A program made the translations under genes and the position numbers. The notes beneath the pieces are model-generated. The model was not told where the DNA came from, searched no databases, and saw nothing but the letters and a program-made list of their open reading frames with translations. Positions 56,393-64,000 of a stretch of 64,000 nucleotides of DNA are shown in pieces (positions within the stretch are counted from its first letter, which is position 1; every line of letters starts with the position of its first letter). Origin of the DNA: Pseudoalteromonas luteoviolacea (GTDB taxonomy: Bacteria; Pseudomonadota; Gammaproteobacteria; Enterobacterales; Alteromonadaceae); NCBI RefSeq assembly GCF_021654285.1, contig NZ_JAKFZS010000019.1:58923-122922 (forward strand), read 5' to 3'.

Positions 56393-56692
56393 TTATTTTT
56401 CATGTTTGAGTTTGTTCACTTTACGGTACCTGTGTAGGTTGTTTTCTATTACCAGCTCCCGTAATGCTTGAAGCTGATCTTCTATTGCACTTAAATCAAA
56501 TCTACATGCGAGTGACCATTTTAAGTAATCTTTGTACTTAATATCACTCACGCCATTTTCATAGTTTATAATTGTTGCTTCACTCGTCCCGAGTACTTTG
56601 GCCATTTGCTTCTGAGTCTTGTTTGCTGCGAGCCTCATTACCTTTAAGTCACTTAAGCTTTGCTCATCGAGCGGCCTAACAGTTTTATTCAA
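56393..56692 (-). CDS. XRE-type helix-turn-helix regulator
   Basis: 99 residues. KVMRLAANKTQKQMAKVLGTSEATIINYENG (about 17-47) is an XRE-type helix-turn-helix. The start appears to be a TTG at 56692 with GGGCGAG upstream. It is divergent from a group of three small genes, which it probably controls through the AT-rich space between them. Confidence 0.8.
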   Translation of the reverse strand: MNKTVRPLDEQSLSDLKVMRLAANKTQKQMAKVLGTSEATIINYENGVSDIKYKDYLKWSLACRFDLSAIEDQLQALRELVIENNLHRYRKVNKLKHEK

Positions 56693-56712
56693 TGTCTCGC
56701 CCTACATACAAA

Positions 56713-56759
56713 AATGATAATTAATCTAAAGATTTTTTTATGTTTAAGTAATTATTATT
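56713..56759. promoter_or_regulatory. Imperfect inverted repeat in the XRE divergent promoter
   Basis: AATGATAATTA (56713-56723) and TAATTATTATT (56749-56759) match as inverted arms at all but one position. They could be operator halves for the XRE protein. Confidence 0.35.
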
Positions 56760-56802
56760 AAAATGTTAAAATATGTAAATACTATATATGGAGCATGGCC
56801 GA

Positions 56803-57297
56803 ATGACAAGGATTGAACATGACATTACGTTGATCAATCAATTTATAGAGAATGTAGAGCAGCGAATTAAGAATCAAGTTGAGAGTGGACCTGTTGAAAT
56901 GCTCTCCACCGATAAGTGCCCTGTAGTTAATTATCAGCCTCTCTATAACAAGCAGGCACCTATTTGGGTTATCTATACGCAGATGGGAGAATATCAATTT
57001 AAGTCACTTGCGAGCTTGTATACTTTTATGCCACCTCAATTATTGGGTGTTGTTTTAAATACGGCCAGTCAGCCGAGTAATGTGATGGTCTGTGTGACGT
57101 TGAAGGGGATAGGTAATAAATGTAATAGTGGCTTTTTTTTAACGTTGCCTGAACTGGTAAATGGAGTAGATGAATATGAAGCGCAAAGCCGAGTTCAGTC
57201 AGATTTTGGCATCGCATCACAGTTAATCGATTTACTAAACGGGGTGGATCCCCAGATCAAAGCAATGGCAAAAGCTACTTGCATGGGGCCTGCTTAA
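56803..57297 (+). CDS. Small protein of unknown function
   Basis: About 164 residues, no signal peptide or clear membrane helix. Segments include an N-terminal helix (HDITLINQFIENVEQRIKNQ), then WVIYTQMGEYQFKSLASL and SGFFLTLPELVNGV. The ATG at 56803 has GGAG nine bases upstream; 56788 is also possible. First gene of a three-gene group. The family was not recognised. Confidence 0.65.
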   Translation: MTRIEHDITLINQFIENVEQRIKNQVESGPVEMLSTDKCPVVNYQPLYNKQAPIWVIYTQMGEYQFKSLASLYTFMPPQLLGVVLNTASQPSNVMVCVTLKGIGNKCNSGFFLTLPELVNGVDEYEAQSRVQSDFGIASQLIDLLNGVDPQIKAMAKATCMGPA

Positions 57298-57395
57298 ATA
57301 ATTCCCAGTTTGGGTATATATTAGGCTTTTTTTATTGCGCATACGTCACACATCCACTAGAATTGGAAAAAAGCTGGATATTTTTTGGAGTTTTA

Positions 57396-57638
57396 ATGGC
57401 GGATACGAAGAAGACAGAAGTGAGATTCTCGGTTGATGCAGACTATTTAGCGGCACTACAAAGCCGTTTAGGACTAAAAAAATCAAGTGATCTTACAAAA
57501 GTCGCTTTAACGTTATTAGATTGGGCATCAGACGAGGTGGTCCATGATAGAACAATTTTATCCGCAAATAAGCAAGGGAAAGACATACATCGTCTTGTCA
57601 TACCTGAGCTAAATAATATCTCCAAAACAAATCTGTAG
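57396..57638 (+). CDS. Ribbon-helix-helix-like small protein
   Basis: 80 residues. EVRFSVDADYLAALQSRLGLKKSSDLTKVALTLLDWA fits the RHH plan, and the later SANKQGKDIHRLVIPEL is a tail often seen on small RHH-like proteins. The frame opens at 57279, but the ATG at 57396 has GGAG five bases upstream. It lies between an unknown gene and a two-TM protein. Confidence 0.7.
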   Translation: MADTKKTEVRFSVDADYLAALQSRLGLKKSSDLTKVALTLLDWASDEVVHDRTILSANKQGKDIHRLVIPELNNISKTNL

Positions 57639-57666
57639 AATACGAAATATTTAAATGAGTTAAGTC

Positions 57667-58107
57667 ATGTCTTTAAGTGCACAGGACTGCACACAATCAC
57701 ACGCAATCCAATCACAAGAATCATTGCAAGATATTGATCTTGCGTCTGCACAGGATTATACACCTGAAGATGCTCCTGTCTCCGAGCCGCTCACTGGCAA
57801 AGAAAGAGCGGGCGTTAATTTAACTTGGGGGATCATTGGTGTATTAATCGGGTTTTTGGTCATCATTCTATGTATTTTTATGTGGGGTGAGTATCAGTTC
57901 TTTACGGCAATGAGAGAGACCCAGAACCTGATGCTGACTAATCAAGTGGTAAATTCCGATGCTCTAATTCAACTAACTCAGCAGAGAAGTGACTTTCGTG
58001 CTTTTTGGTTCGATACCTTGCAGCTTATTCTGCTCAATGTGCTGTTTCCAACACTGACTGCATTATTAGGCTATGTATTTGGCACCAGCAGAAACGGTAG
58101 TAGTTAA
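57667..58107 (+). CDS. Two-helix membrane protein of unknown function
   Basis: 146 residues: a polar N-terminal part of about 45 residues, one membrane helix (LTWGIIGVLIGFLVIILCIF), a loop of about 40 residues and a second helix (LQLILLNVLFPTLTALLGYVF). It follows the RHH-like gene by 28 bases. The layout could suit a membrane effector or a sensor; nothing in it identifies a function. Confidence 0.68.
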   Translation: MSLSAQDCTQSHAIQSQESLQDIDLASAQDYTPEDAPVSEPLTGKERAGVNLTWGIIGVLIGFLVIILCIFMWGEYQFFTAMRETQNLMLTNQVVNSDALIQLTQQRSDFRAFWFDTLQLILLNVLFPTLTALLGYVFGTSRNGSS

Positions 58108-58542
58108 TAAAGCGAAATTAAGCCGCCGACGTTTTCCTAATATAAATGTATTGGTTTATAGCCAGTTAAGTGCTCATTATTGTGATTTTAGAGGCTAGTA
58201 AAACCAAGAGAGTTTGATGGGCTGGAAAAACGGCAGGCCATGTACTCTTTGGATTATGAATAAAGCTTAAGTTCATTCGTCTCATTGTTGATAAATCTTG
58301 CCAGATAAATATGTTTTACATGAATAAATTAACGTTGATAAACGCAGCGATCATTGTAATCTGAATTCAGTCTTTATCACTGATTTTGCTTAAAGGAGCA
58401 AGAGGTTTGTTTGATGTATAACAAACTCACCTGAACAAAGTCAGTGTTTTGTAGCAAGGTGATTGCATTACTTTGTGACTTACATATTATCTGGCTAGCC
58501 GTTTGGCCCTGATTTAAATACGCATTTCAAGGAGCTGTTTAT
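58108..58542. other. Intergenic region before the ABC transporter genes
   Basis: 435 bases. A small hairpin (GTTTGTT/AACAAAC at about 58413-58433) lies near the middle, and an AAGGAG at the right end serves the ABC gene. No operator or RNA was recognised. Confidence 0.5.
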
Positions 58543-60348
58543 ATGCGTGATGAGCCTTATGATACTGAGGAAATTAAAAGTCCTTGGGTGGTGTTGAGAC
58601 AAATTTGTGCACCACACAAAGTGATATTGATAATGGCGATGAGCTTAATTGCATTGGTCAGTGGCTTGCAATTGCTGCCAGTGTATTTGCTGTTTTTGTC
58701 GCTCAATGAAATATTAGTGCCTGTGGCTGCCTCTGCTGAAAAACTGATGTGGCTTGGTGCTGGGTTAGTTGCAGTGATCTTAGGCAGAACTTTCTGTCTG
58801 ACAGGTGCTTATTACTTTAGCCATCAAATGGCCTTTAAAGCCTTGACCGAAGTCAGGCTCAAACTTGCTAACAACCTCGCCAGCTTGTCATTAAAGTGGC
58901 TCAACAAGCAAAATAGCGCAGCACTGAAGCAACAATGTCTTCAAGATGTTGAAAAGCTAGAAAACTTTATAGCGCATCAAAGTGTTGAATTACTCAATGC
59001 GTGCTTAACTCCGATCTGTATTTTATTTGCACTAGGGGTAATTGATTGGCGATTAGCGCTGAGCGCGATTGCTGTGGTGCCTGTGGCGTTTATGGTAAGT
59101 ACATTATTTATGCGAAAAACAGCGCAACATTATACGCAATTTAATGATGTTGAGACTGCCTTGAACACCACGTTAAGTGATTATGTAAAATACGCGCCTT
59201 TGATGAAGTTGTATAACTTAGACAGCCAACGTTTCGCCATACTTAATAATAAGCTTAATGATTACCAGCAAGTGGTCCACGAGGTGACTAAGCAAACTGC
59301 GCCTGGTTGGTCGCTGTATACCGCTCTACTTGGTTCTGCATTTATCTTTTTATTACCTTGTACTATTTGGTTGCAAAGTAGCGGGCAAATCACACTAAGT
59401 CATTCGTTACTGGCTTTTTTGTTAGCCGTTGGCATGTTGGGCCCTGTGGTTAAGGTCAGTCGCTTTTTTATGGAAATTAACGAGTTACTGGCAAGTATTC
59501 AGCGTATTACGCCATTGTTTGGTATCGAATCAATCCATCGAGACGCCACGCCTATGCAAGTCAATTCAAAATACCCCATGTTGCAATTTTATTGTGTGGA
59601 CTTTGGTTATGAACAACATAGGGTGCTAAGCAATGTGCATTTTAAATTGCTTCCCAATGCCATTAACGTGGTTGTAGGCGGATCCGGTGGCGGCAAGTCG
59701 ACACTGGCGATGTTAGCATGTGGATTATTGGCACCCAGTGCAGGGCGTGTGCAGCTTTACGGTCAAGATGTATTTGGTTTGTCTGATAGTGCGCGCGCGC
59801 AGGCTATGAGTGTGGTGACACAAGACAGCTATCTATTCGAAGGCACTGTGCGTGACAACATTATATTTGGACGAAGTGGTATTAGTACAGAGACGCTTGA
59901 GCATGCGGTGGTGGCAGCTCAACTTAAGCCTTGGCTTGCGCAGCAACGAGAAGGGCTTGAAACACCTGTAAGCGCCCGAGGCGCTAATTTATCGGGTGGA
60001 GAAAAAATGCGTATCGCGATTGCACGGGCACTACTTGCAGCCCCTCCGTTGATGATATTGGACGAGGCGAGCGCTGCCATGGATAACTTAACACATAGTA
60101 AATTTTATCAAGGCTTAAAAGGGCATTACCCCAGCACCACATTTTTAGTGATCACCCATAAATATTTTGGCCTTGAGAACAGCGATCAGATCTTTAGTTT
60201 GGTTGATGGTGAAATCGTCGCGCAGGGAGTTCATGAGTCCTTGCTTGCTCGTTGTGAACACTATCAAAAAGGCTGGCAATTACAAGGCGGCGAATGTGCC
60301 GCTACGCCTCATTTTACACCGGCACCTATACTGAGTTATGAGATTTAA
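58543..60348 (+). CDS. ABC exporter half-transporter 1
   Basis: 601 residues: a six-helix permease part (about 25-320), then an ATPase with Walker A GGSGGGKST, signature LSGGEKMRIAIARALL, Walker B LMILDEASAAMD and the H-loop VITHK. AAGGAG lies before the ATG. It abuts the second ABC gene with no space, so the two likely form a heterodimer. Half-transporters in such pairs move siderophores or peptides. The Walker A is unusual in having GGG. Confidence 0.93.
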   Translation: MRDEPYDTEEIKSPWVVLRQICAPHKVILIMAMSLIALVSGLQLLPVYLLFLSLNEILVPVAASAEKLMWLGAGLVAVILGRTFCLTGAYYFSHQMAFKALTEVRLKLANNLASLSLKWLNKQNSAALKQQCLQDVEKLENFIAHQSVELLNACLTPICILFALGVIDWRLALSAIAVVPVAFMVSTLFMRKTAQHYTQFNDVETALNTTLSDYVKYAPLMKLYNLDSQRFAILNNKLNDYQQVVHEVTKQTAPGWSLYTALLGSAFIFLLPCTIWLQSSGQITLSHSLLAFLLAVGMLGPVVKVSRFFMEINELLASIQRITPLFGIESIHRDATPMQVNSKYPMLQFYCVDFGYEQHRVLSNVHFKLLPNAINVVVGGSGGGKSTLAMLACGLLAPSAGRVQLYGQDVFGLSDSARAQAMSVVTQDSYLFEGTVRDNIIFGRSGISTETLEHAVVAAQLKPWLAQQREGLETPVSARGANLSGGEKMRIAIARALLAAPPLMILDEASAAMDNLTHSKFYQGLKGHYPSTTFLVITHKYFGLENSDQIFSLVDGEIVAQGVHESLLARCEHYQKGWQLQGGECAATPHFTPAPILSYEI

Positions 60349-62097
60349 ATGGATAGACAAGTAATAAACAGTATTGGCCGTATATTTGGTCACGTGAACG
60401 ACGGAAAAAAGACCTTTTTATCTGGGGTTTTATTTAGAGGGTTCGAGCGTTGTATTGGCATTGTGCCGATGATGTTTTGTTTTTATTGGCTTCATACTCA
60501 GCAGAGCTTGGGCACGCTAGACGGCGCTTTTTTGTCGTCACCAGTAGACTATTTCATTGTGCTCGTGGCAATTTTTGTCGCGCAGTTATTGTGCGCTTAC
60601 CTCGGTCAAATACGCAGCTTTACAGGTAGCTACCAACTCGTACACGCGTATCGCACAAAAGCGATAAATCACTTTCGGCGGTTACCTTTGGGGCATATTC
60701 ATAAAACCCATAGCAGTGAGTTTTTAGAATTACTCAGTGAAGACATCAAACAAGTTGAAAGTATTTTTTCACATGTTTTGCCAGACTTATTGTCTGCCGC
60801 GACCGCGTCCGTCACTATTTTGTTATTTATGCTGATCATTTCCCCTTTGTATGCCCTGGGGTTATGTGCGATTTTGCCTTGTGCTTTTTGGGTGTTACGT
60901 GTTGCAAAGACAAGGTTTAATTGGGCAGCTAAAGCAAAAGTACAAATGAATAAGCATACCAGTAGTGTTATTACCGACTACATAGAGGCGCTTTGCACGT
61001 TAAAGTTATATAACCAAACACGTCATTGGTTAGCCCGCGTGCAAAAGCAACTTGAGACAAGTAAACAGCATAGCTTGCAAGTTGAAATGTGGGGGGCAGG
61101 ACCGGTGATTGGCTTTCAAGTCATATTGAGTTTTTCGGTTGTTTTATTTGTTGTCATGTTAGCGCTGACAACACCTGAAAATAGCGAGGGTCATCTCAAT
61201 TTGAGCACCATTATATTTGCTATGTTATTGCTGCAACTACTTGCACTGCTGAATGAAATCGCAGAGCAGAGCATGAGCTTAAAGCTAGCGGTGCAGTCAG
61301 AGCAAAAAGTTGAGTCATTGCTTTGTGAGGCGACGTTAGAGGAGCCCTACAAACCGCAAAAACCAGAGCAGTTCGACATCAACTTTGAGCGTGTATCGTT
61401 TAACTATGATGATAAAAAAGCCCTAGAACATATTTCATTTATTGTGCCGCAAGGATCCGTGACAGCCATTGTTGGGGAAACGGGCAGTGGCAAGTCGACG
61501 CTAATCAATCTATGTGCGCGATTTTTTGAGCCGCAAAGTGGTTGTATAACCATTGGCGGCATTGATCTTCGAGACATTGGATCTGAAGAGGTGCACAACC
61601 TTATCAGTATGGTGTTTCAAGACATGCAGCTAGTTGACGCCAGTATATTAGACAACATTCGTATAGGTAAGCCAGATGCCACCTTTGAAGAAGTTCATCA
61701 TGCATGTGAGCAGGCGCAGTGTCTAGGGTTTATTAATAAACTCCCCAATGGATTAGACACGCCTGTTGGCGAAGGCGGGGTGAGATTATCTGGCGGTCAG
61801 CGACAACGCATTGCGATAGCTCGGGCTTTACTTAAAGGCGCGCCCATTGTGCTTCTGGATGAAGCTACTGCTTCGCTTGACCCAATTACCCAAACAGAAG
61901 TCGTCAGCGCAATCAAAAATTTGCTAAAAGACCGTACTGTGATCACCGTAGCGCATCGTCTTTCAAGTATTGTGCATGCAGATAATATTTTGGTGATCAA
62001 TGAGGGAAAAATTGTTGAGTCTGGTACACATCGCTGCTTGCTTTCTATTGGCGGCTATTACACACGTTTATGGCGTGCACAATCACAAGCCGCGTAA
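60349..62097 (+). CDS. ABC exporter half-transporter 2
   Basis: 582 residues with permease helices, Walker A GETGSGKST, LSGGQRQRIAIARALL, LLDEATASLD and VAHRLSS. It starts in the base after the stop of the first ABC gene. All catalytic residues are present in both, so neither site looks degenerate. A secreted Cys-rich peptide gene follows 218 bases downstream and is a possible cargo, though siderophore or lipid transport is equally open. Confidence 0.93.
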   Translation: MDRQVINSIGRIFGHVNDGKKTFLSGVLFRGFERCIGIVPMMFCFYWLHTQQSLGTLDGAFLSSPVDYFIVLVAIFVAQLLCAYLGQIRSFTGSYQLVHAYRTKAINHFRRLPLGHIHKTHSSEFLELLSEDIKQVESIFSHVLPDLLSAATASVTILLFMLIISPLYALGLCAILPCAFWVLRVAKTRFNWAAKAKVQMNKHTSSVITDYIEALCTLKLYNQTRHWLARVQKQLETSKQHSLQVEMWGAGPVIGFQVILSFSVVLFVVMLALTTPENSEGHLNLSTIIFAMLLLQLLALLNEIAEQSMSLKLAVQSEQKVESLLCEATLEEPYKPQKPEQFDINFERVSFNYDDKKALEHISFIVPQGSVTAIVGETGSGKSTLINLCARFFEPQSGCITIGGIDLRDIGSEEVHNLISMVFQDMQLVDASILDNIRIGKPDATFEEVHHACEQAQCLGFINKLPNGLDTPVGEGGVRLSGGQRQRIAIARALLKGAPIVLLDEATASLDPITQTEVVSAIKNLLKDRTVITVAHRLSSIVHADNILVINEGKIVESGTHRCLLSIGGYYTRLWRAQSQAA

Positions 62098-62315
62098 AGG
62101 GCGTTGTACGATTTTGTTGCACAGACACTGTAAGTAATTCGCTCTTTAAAAACTTGGGAAATATAACTACATAATCCTAGCTAAGCTTTGTGGTAGAAGA
62201 TTGTGTGGTTTATCCATATAAAAGGTGTGGTTAAAAACAACTCAATTGTTAATTTTGTGTAGTGGTGATAGCGTTTTGTGGTTTTAATTTGATATAGGCG
62301 ACTCAAGGAGAAATC

Positions 62316-62594
62316 ATGAAAAAACTATTACTTACAGCGGTGAGCTGTTTAGCAATGAGTGCAGCGGTTATTGCAGCAGATACGCAATCGACTGCTGCTA
62401 ATCAAACCTTAACTATTGATGGTGTGACAGCAGCTACTTACCCAGCTCAGCCAACCATTTTAGACCAACTAACCCCATCAAATGCGTGTGAAGCGCGCTG
62501 TCAAAGTCACTACGAGGCGTGCGTGAAGTGGGCGCCACCTTGGACAAACTGTAATGATTTTATTAGACGTTGTATGAACAACTGCTCTAGATAA
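62316..62594 (+). CDS. Secreted peptide with symmetric six-Cys motif
   Basis: 92 residues: a signal peptide (cleavage after about Ala20), a Thr/Ala-rich linker, and a C-terminal domain with six Cys at 58, 62, 69, 79, 86 and 90. The spacing is CX3CX6CX9CX6CX3C, the same read from either end. That fits a helical hairpin held by three disulfides. AAGGAG precedes the ATG by five bases and a terminator follows. It may belong with the two ABC genes upstream; the signal peptide, however, also allows Sec export. Family not recognised. Confidence 0.85.
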   Translation: MKKLLLTAVSCLAMSAAVIAADTQSTAANQTLTIDGVTAATYPAQPTILDQLTPSNACEARCQSHYEACVKWAPPWTNCNDFIRRCMNNCSR

Positions 62595-62621
62595 ATCCAT
62601 CTATATAGAAAAGGGGAATAT

Positions 62622-62645
62622 AAAAGGCCAGTAATGGCCTTTTTT
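62622..62645 (+). terminator. Rho-independent terminator of the peptide gene
   Basis: AAAAGGCCA-GTAA-TGGCCTTTT with a T run at 62640-62645. Confidence 0.85.
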
Positions 62646-62800
62646 GTGCGCCAAAAAATGCTCAAAAATACCTTTTATTTTTTGCTCATCAACAGAGTAT
62701 TTAAAATCAATAAGTTACAAGCGTTCTAAAAAAATAAGGTATTTTCCACATTATTTAGCTAGGTGTATGTATTTATGAGTTTTTGTGTTAAAAGTCTATA
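62646..62800 (+). promoter_or_regulatory. CRISPR leader with IHF site
   Basis: AT-rich 155 bases directly before the first repeat. AATCAATAAGTTA at 62705-62717 fits the IHF consensus WATCARNNNNTTR exactly; IHF is known to guide spacer insertion in I-F systems. The leader side predicts that the newest spacers are the leftmost. Confidence 0.65.
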
Positions 62801-64000
62801 GTTCACTGCCGAATAGGCAGCTTAGAAACTCAGGCACAATCCCAACTTTCCCCGCGCTGAGTTCACTGCCGAATAGGCAGCTTAGAAATGTTTAAGGGGA
62901 TTGGCATATATTAAAGGATTGTTCACTGCCGAATAGGCAGCTTAGAAACATTAAACGCGCTCGGTTTCCTTGTACGTTGGGTTCACTGCCGAATAGGCAG
63001 CTTAGAAACAAAAAACTCGTATTTATCTGCGACTCTGTTCGTTCACTGCCGAATAGGCAGCTTAGAAATCCAATGCTGAGGGGGCGTATTTCTGGATAAG
63101 GTTCACTGCCGAATAGGCAGCTTAGAAAGCCGAGAAAGAGTTCTTTAAAGTGAATAAAGCGTTCACTGCCGAATAGGCAGCTTAGAAATGTCAGAGCGAG
63201 ATAGTGGCGGTTGGCCTGATGTTCACTGCCGAATAGGCAGCTTAGAAAACATCAAGAGGCGTAATATCGGCGTGACCAAAGTTCACTGCCGAATAGGCAG
63301 CTTAGAAATAAAGCACGTTGAGACCATTCGCAAAATTACGGTTCACTGCCGAATAGGCAGCTTAGAAATCACCAGTGGCGATTAAAAATAACGACGCCAC
63401 GTTCACTGCCGAATAGGCAGCTTAGAAATGCCGACGGCAACTATGGCTATAACTGCTAATGTTCACTGCCGAATAGGCAGCTTAGAAAGTCTGAATCAGA
63501 CGCTAGTAGCCAGCAACCTAGTTCACTGCCGAATAGGCAGCTTAGAAAACTCAACCGTTTCGCATTTCCAGCGTTCAAAAGTTCACTGCCGAATAGGCAG
63601 CTTAGAAATCGATGCTGGCCTGTTTCATGGCCACTTACCGGTTCACTGCCGAATAGGCAGCTTAGAAATTTCGTGAACCTTTCGTGGGACAAATACAGTA
63701 GTTCACTGCCGAATAGGCAGCTTAGAAATGATTAACAGTCCACACTGAAACATCTAGTTTGTTCACTGCCGAATAGGCAGCTTAGAAAAAGACCAGGAGA
63801 CTTCAAAAAGTACTCTAATTGTTCACTGCCGAATAGGCAGCTTAGAAATTGTCCATTCTTCGTTGTAGTTGCTTCCTGTTGTTCACTGCCGAATAGGCAG
63901 CTTAGAAAATAACGCAAAAACTCCTCTTTTTCAGTAACGAGTTCACTGCCGAATAGGCAGCTTAGAAAATTTACGGAAATTGAGGTTTAAAAAGTGAAAT
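62801..64000 (+). CRISPR. Type I-F CRISPR array, at least 20 repeats
   Basis: Twenty identical 28-base repeats (GTTCACTGCC ... CTTAGAAA, with the CTGCC/GGCAG hairpin of type I-F) start every 60 bases from 62801 to 63941. Nineteen spacers of exactly 32 bases lie between them, and one more full 32-base stretch reaches the window edge, so the array probably continues. No repeat has decayed and no two spacers look alike. No cas gene is in the window; the cas operon may lie to the right or elsewhere. Confidence 0.98.

Noticed and set aside
58190..58215. CTAGTAAAA word resembling the GATC motif in reverse
   Set aside because: The GATC half is absent, so it does not match the consensus beyond the common T-rich part. 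The same holds for words at 37, 13567, 29724 and 37806.
63188..63917. Several open frames with repeated peptide units, such as HCRIGSLE on the plus strand and FLSCLFGSE on the minus strand
   Set aside because: They are translations of the CRISPR repeats; the 60-base period keeps a frame open but there is no ribosome site or protein.
62098..64000. Search for cas genes or a Tn7-like type I-F3 transposon next to the array
   Set aside because: No open frame of the right size or motif is present between the peptide gene and the array, and no transposase or TniQ-like gene lies in the window.
1..64000. tRNA, rRNA, integrase or complete insertion sequence
   Set aside because: None was recognised when reading both strands; short cloverleaf-like or transposase-like hints did not hold up.

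Overview
The window looks like chromosomal DNA of a marine gammaproteobacterium, most likely Pseudoalteromonas or a close relative in the Alteromonadales. This is an inference from moderately low GC, the mix of gene families (PepSY/DUF3325/DUF3649 iron-uptake operon, YjgN-like DUF898 with an M48 protease, a peroxiredoxin-glutaredoxin fusion beside a Lpd-like reductase, many lipoproteins and GNAT enzymes) and a type I-F CRISPR repeat. No rRNA or tRNA gene, integrase or complete insertion sequence was seen. Most of the window is ordinary single-gene or two-gene units, many convergent and separated by clear hairpins.

Layout. 0-9.7 kb: a phosphoesterase lipoprotein, a DUF6702-like protein, a small membrane protein, sbcD-sbcC with a methyltransferase, an unknown gene and a lipocalin. 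9.8-13.7 kb: a PhoX-like (DUF839) lipoprotein with a collagen-like repeat and a dihaem cytochrome lipoprotein. 13.7-14.6 kb: a long gap between convergent genes holding an array of a 20-bp GATC-containing motif. 14.4-16.6 kb: a PepSY operon behind a good Fur box. 16.9-32.1 kb: uracil-DNA glycosylase family protein, small membrane and DUF2314-like proteins, a GNAT/LysR divergent pair, a chalcone-isomerase-like/DUF3833 pair, a GlxA-type regulator with an isochorismatase-like hydrolase, an autoregulated-looking RHH plus lysine-rich peptide operon, a Zn-ribbon protein, peroxide-defence genes, a TPR/BaeS-like hybrid sensor kinase, and a DUF4097-type beta-solenoid lipoprotein. 32.3-56 kb: housekeeping and accessory enzymes (MBL hydrolase, Rof-like antiterminator, CheY-like protein, M3 peptidase, DJ-1, RibD-like reductase, GrpB, SDR, NYN, pirin, AarF/UbiB, VanX-like dipeptidase, lipin-like phosphatase, M48/DUF898 pair, DUF952-DUF985 fusion, a frameshifted GrpB). 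56.4-58.1 kb: an XRE regulator divergent from three small unknown genes. 58.5-62.6 kb: two half-size ABC exporters followed by a secreted peptide with symmetric cysteine spacing. 62.8 kb to the end: a type I-F CRISPR array of at least 20 identical repeats with its leader on the left; no cas gene is in the window.

The best candidates for something undescribed are: (1) the GATC-motif array at 13.76-14.56 kb, whose eight central copies are spaced near whole turns of the helix and whose 17-base core recurs exactly inside three unrelated genes; (2) the ABC pair plus the cysteine-palindrome peptide next to the CRISPR leader; (3) the RHH/Lys-rich peptide operon with a perfect operator palindrome; and (4) the XRE/RHH/two-TM locus. 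Functions proposed for these are inference only.
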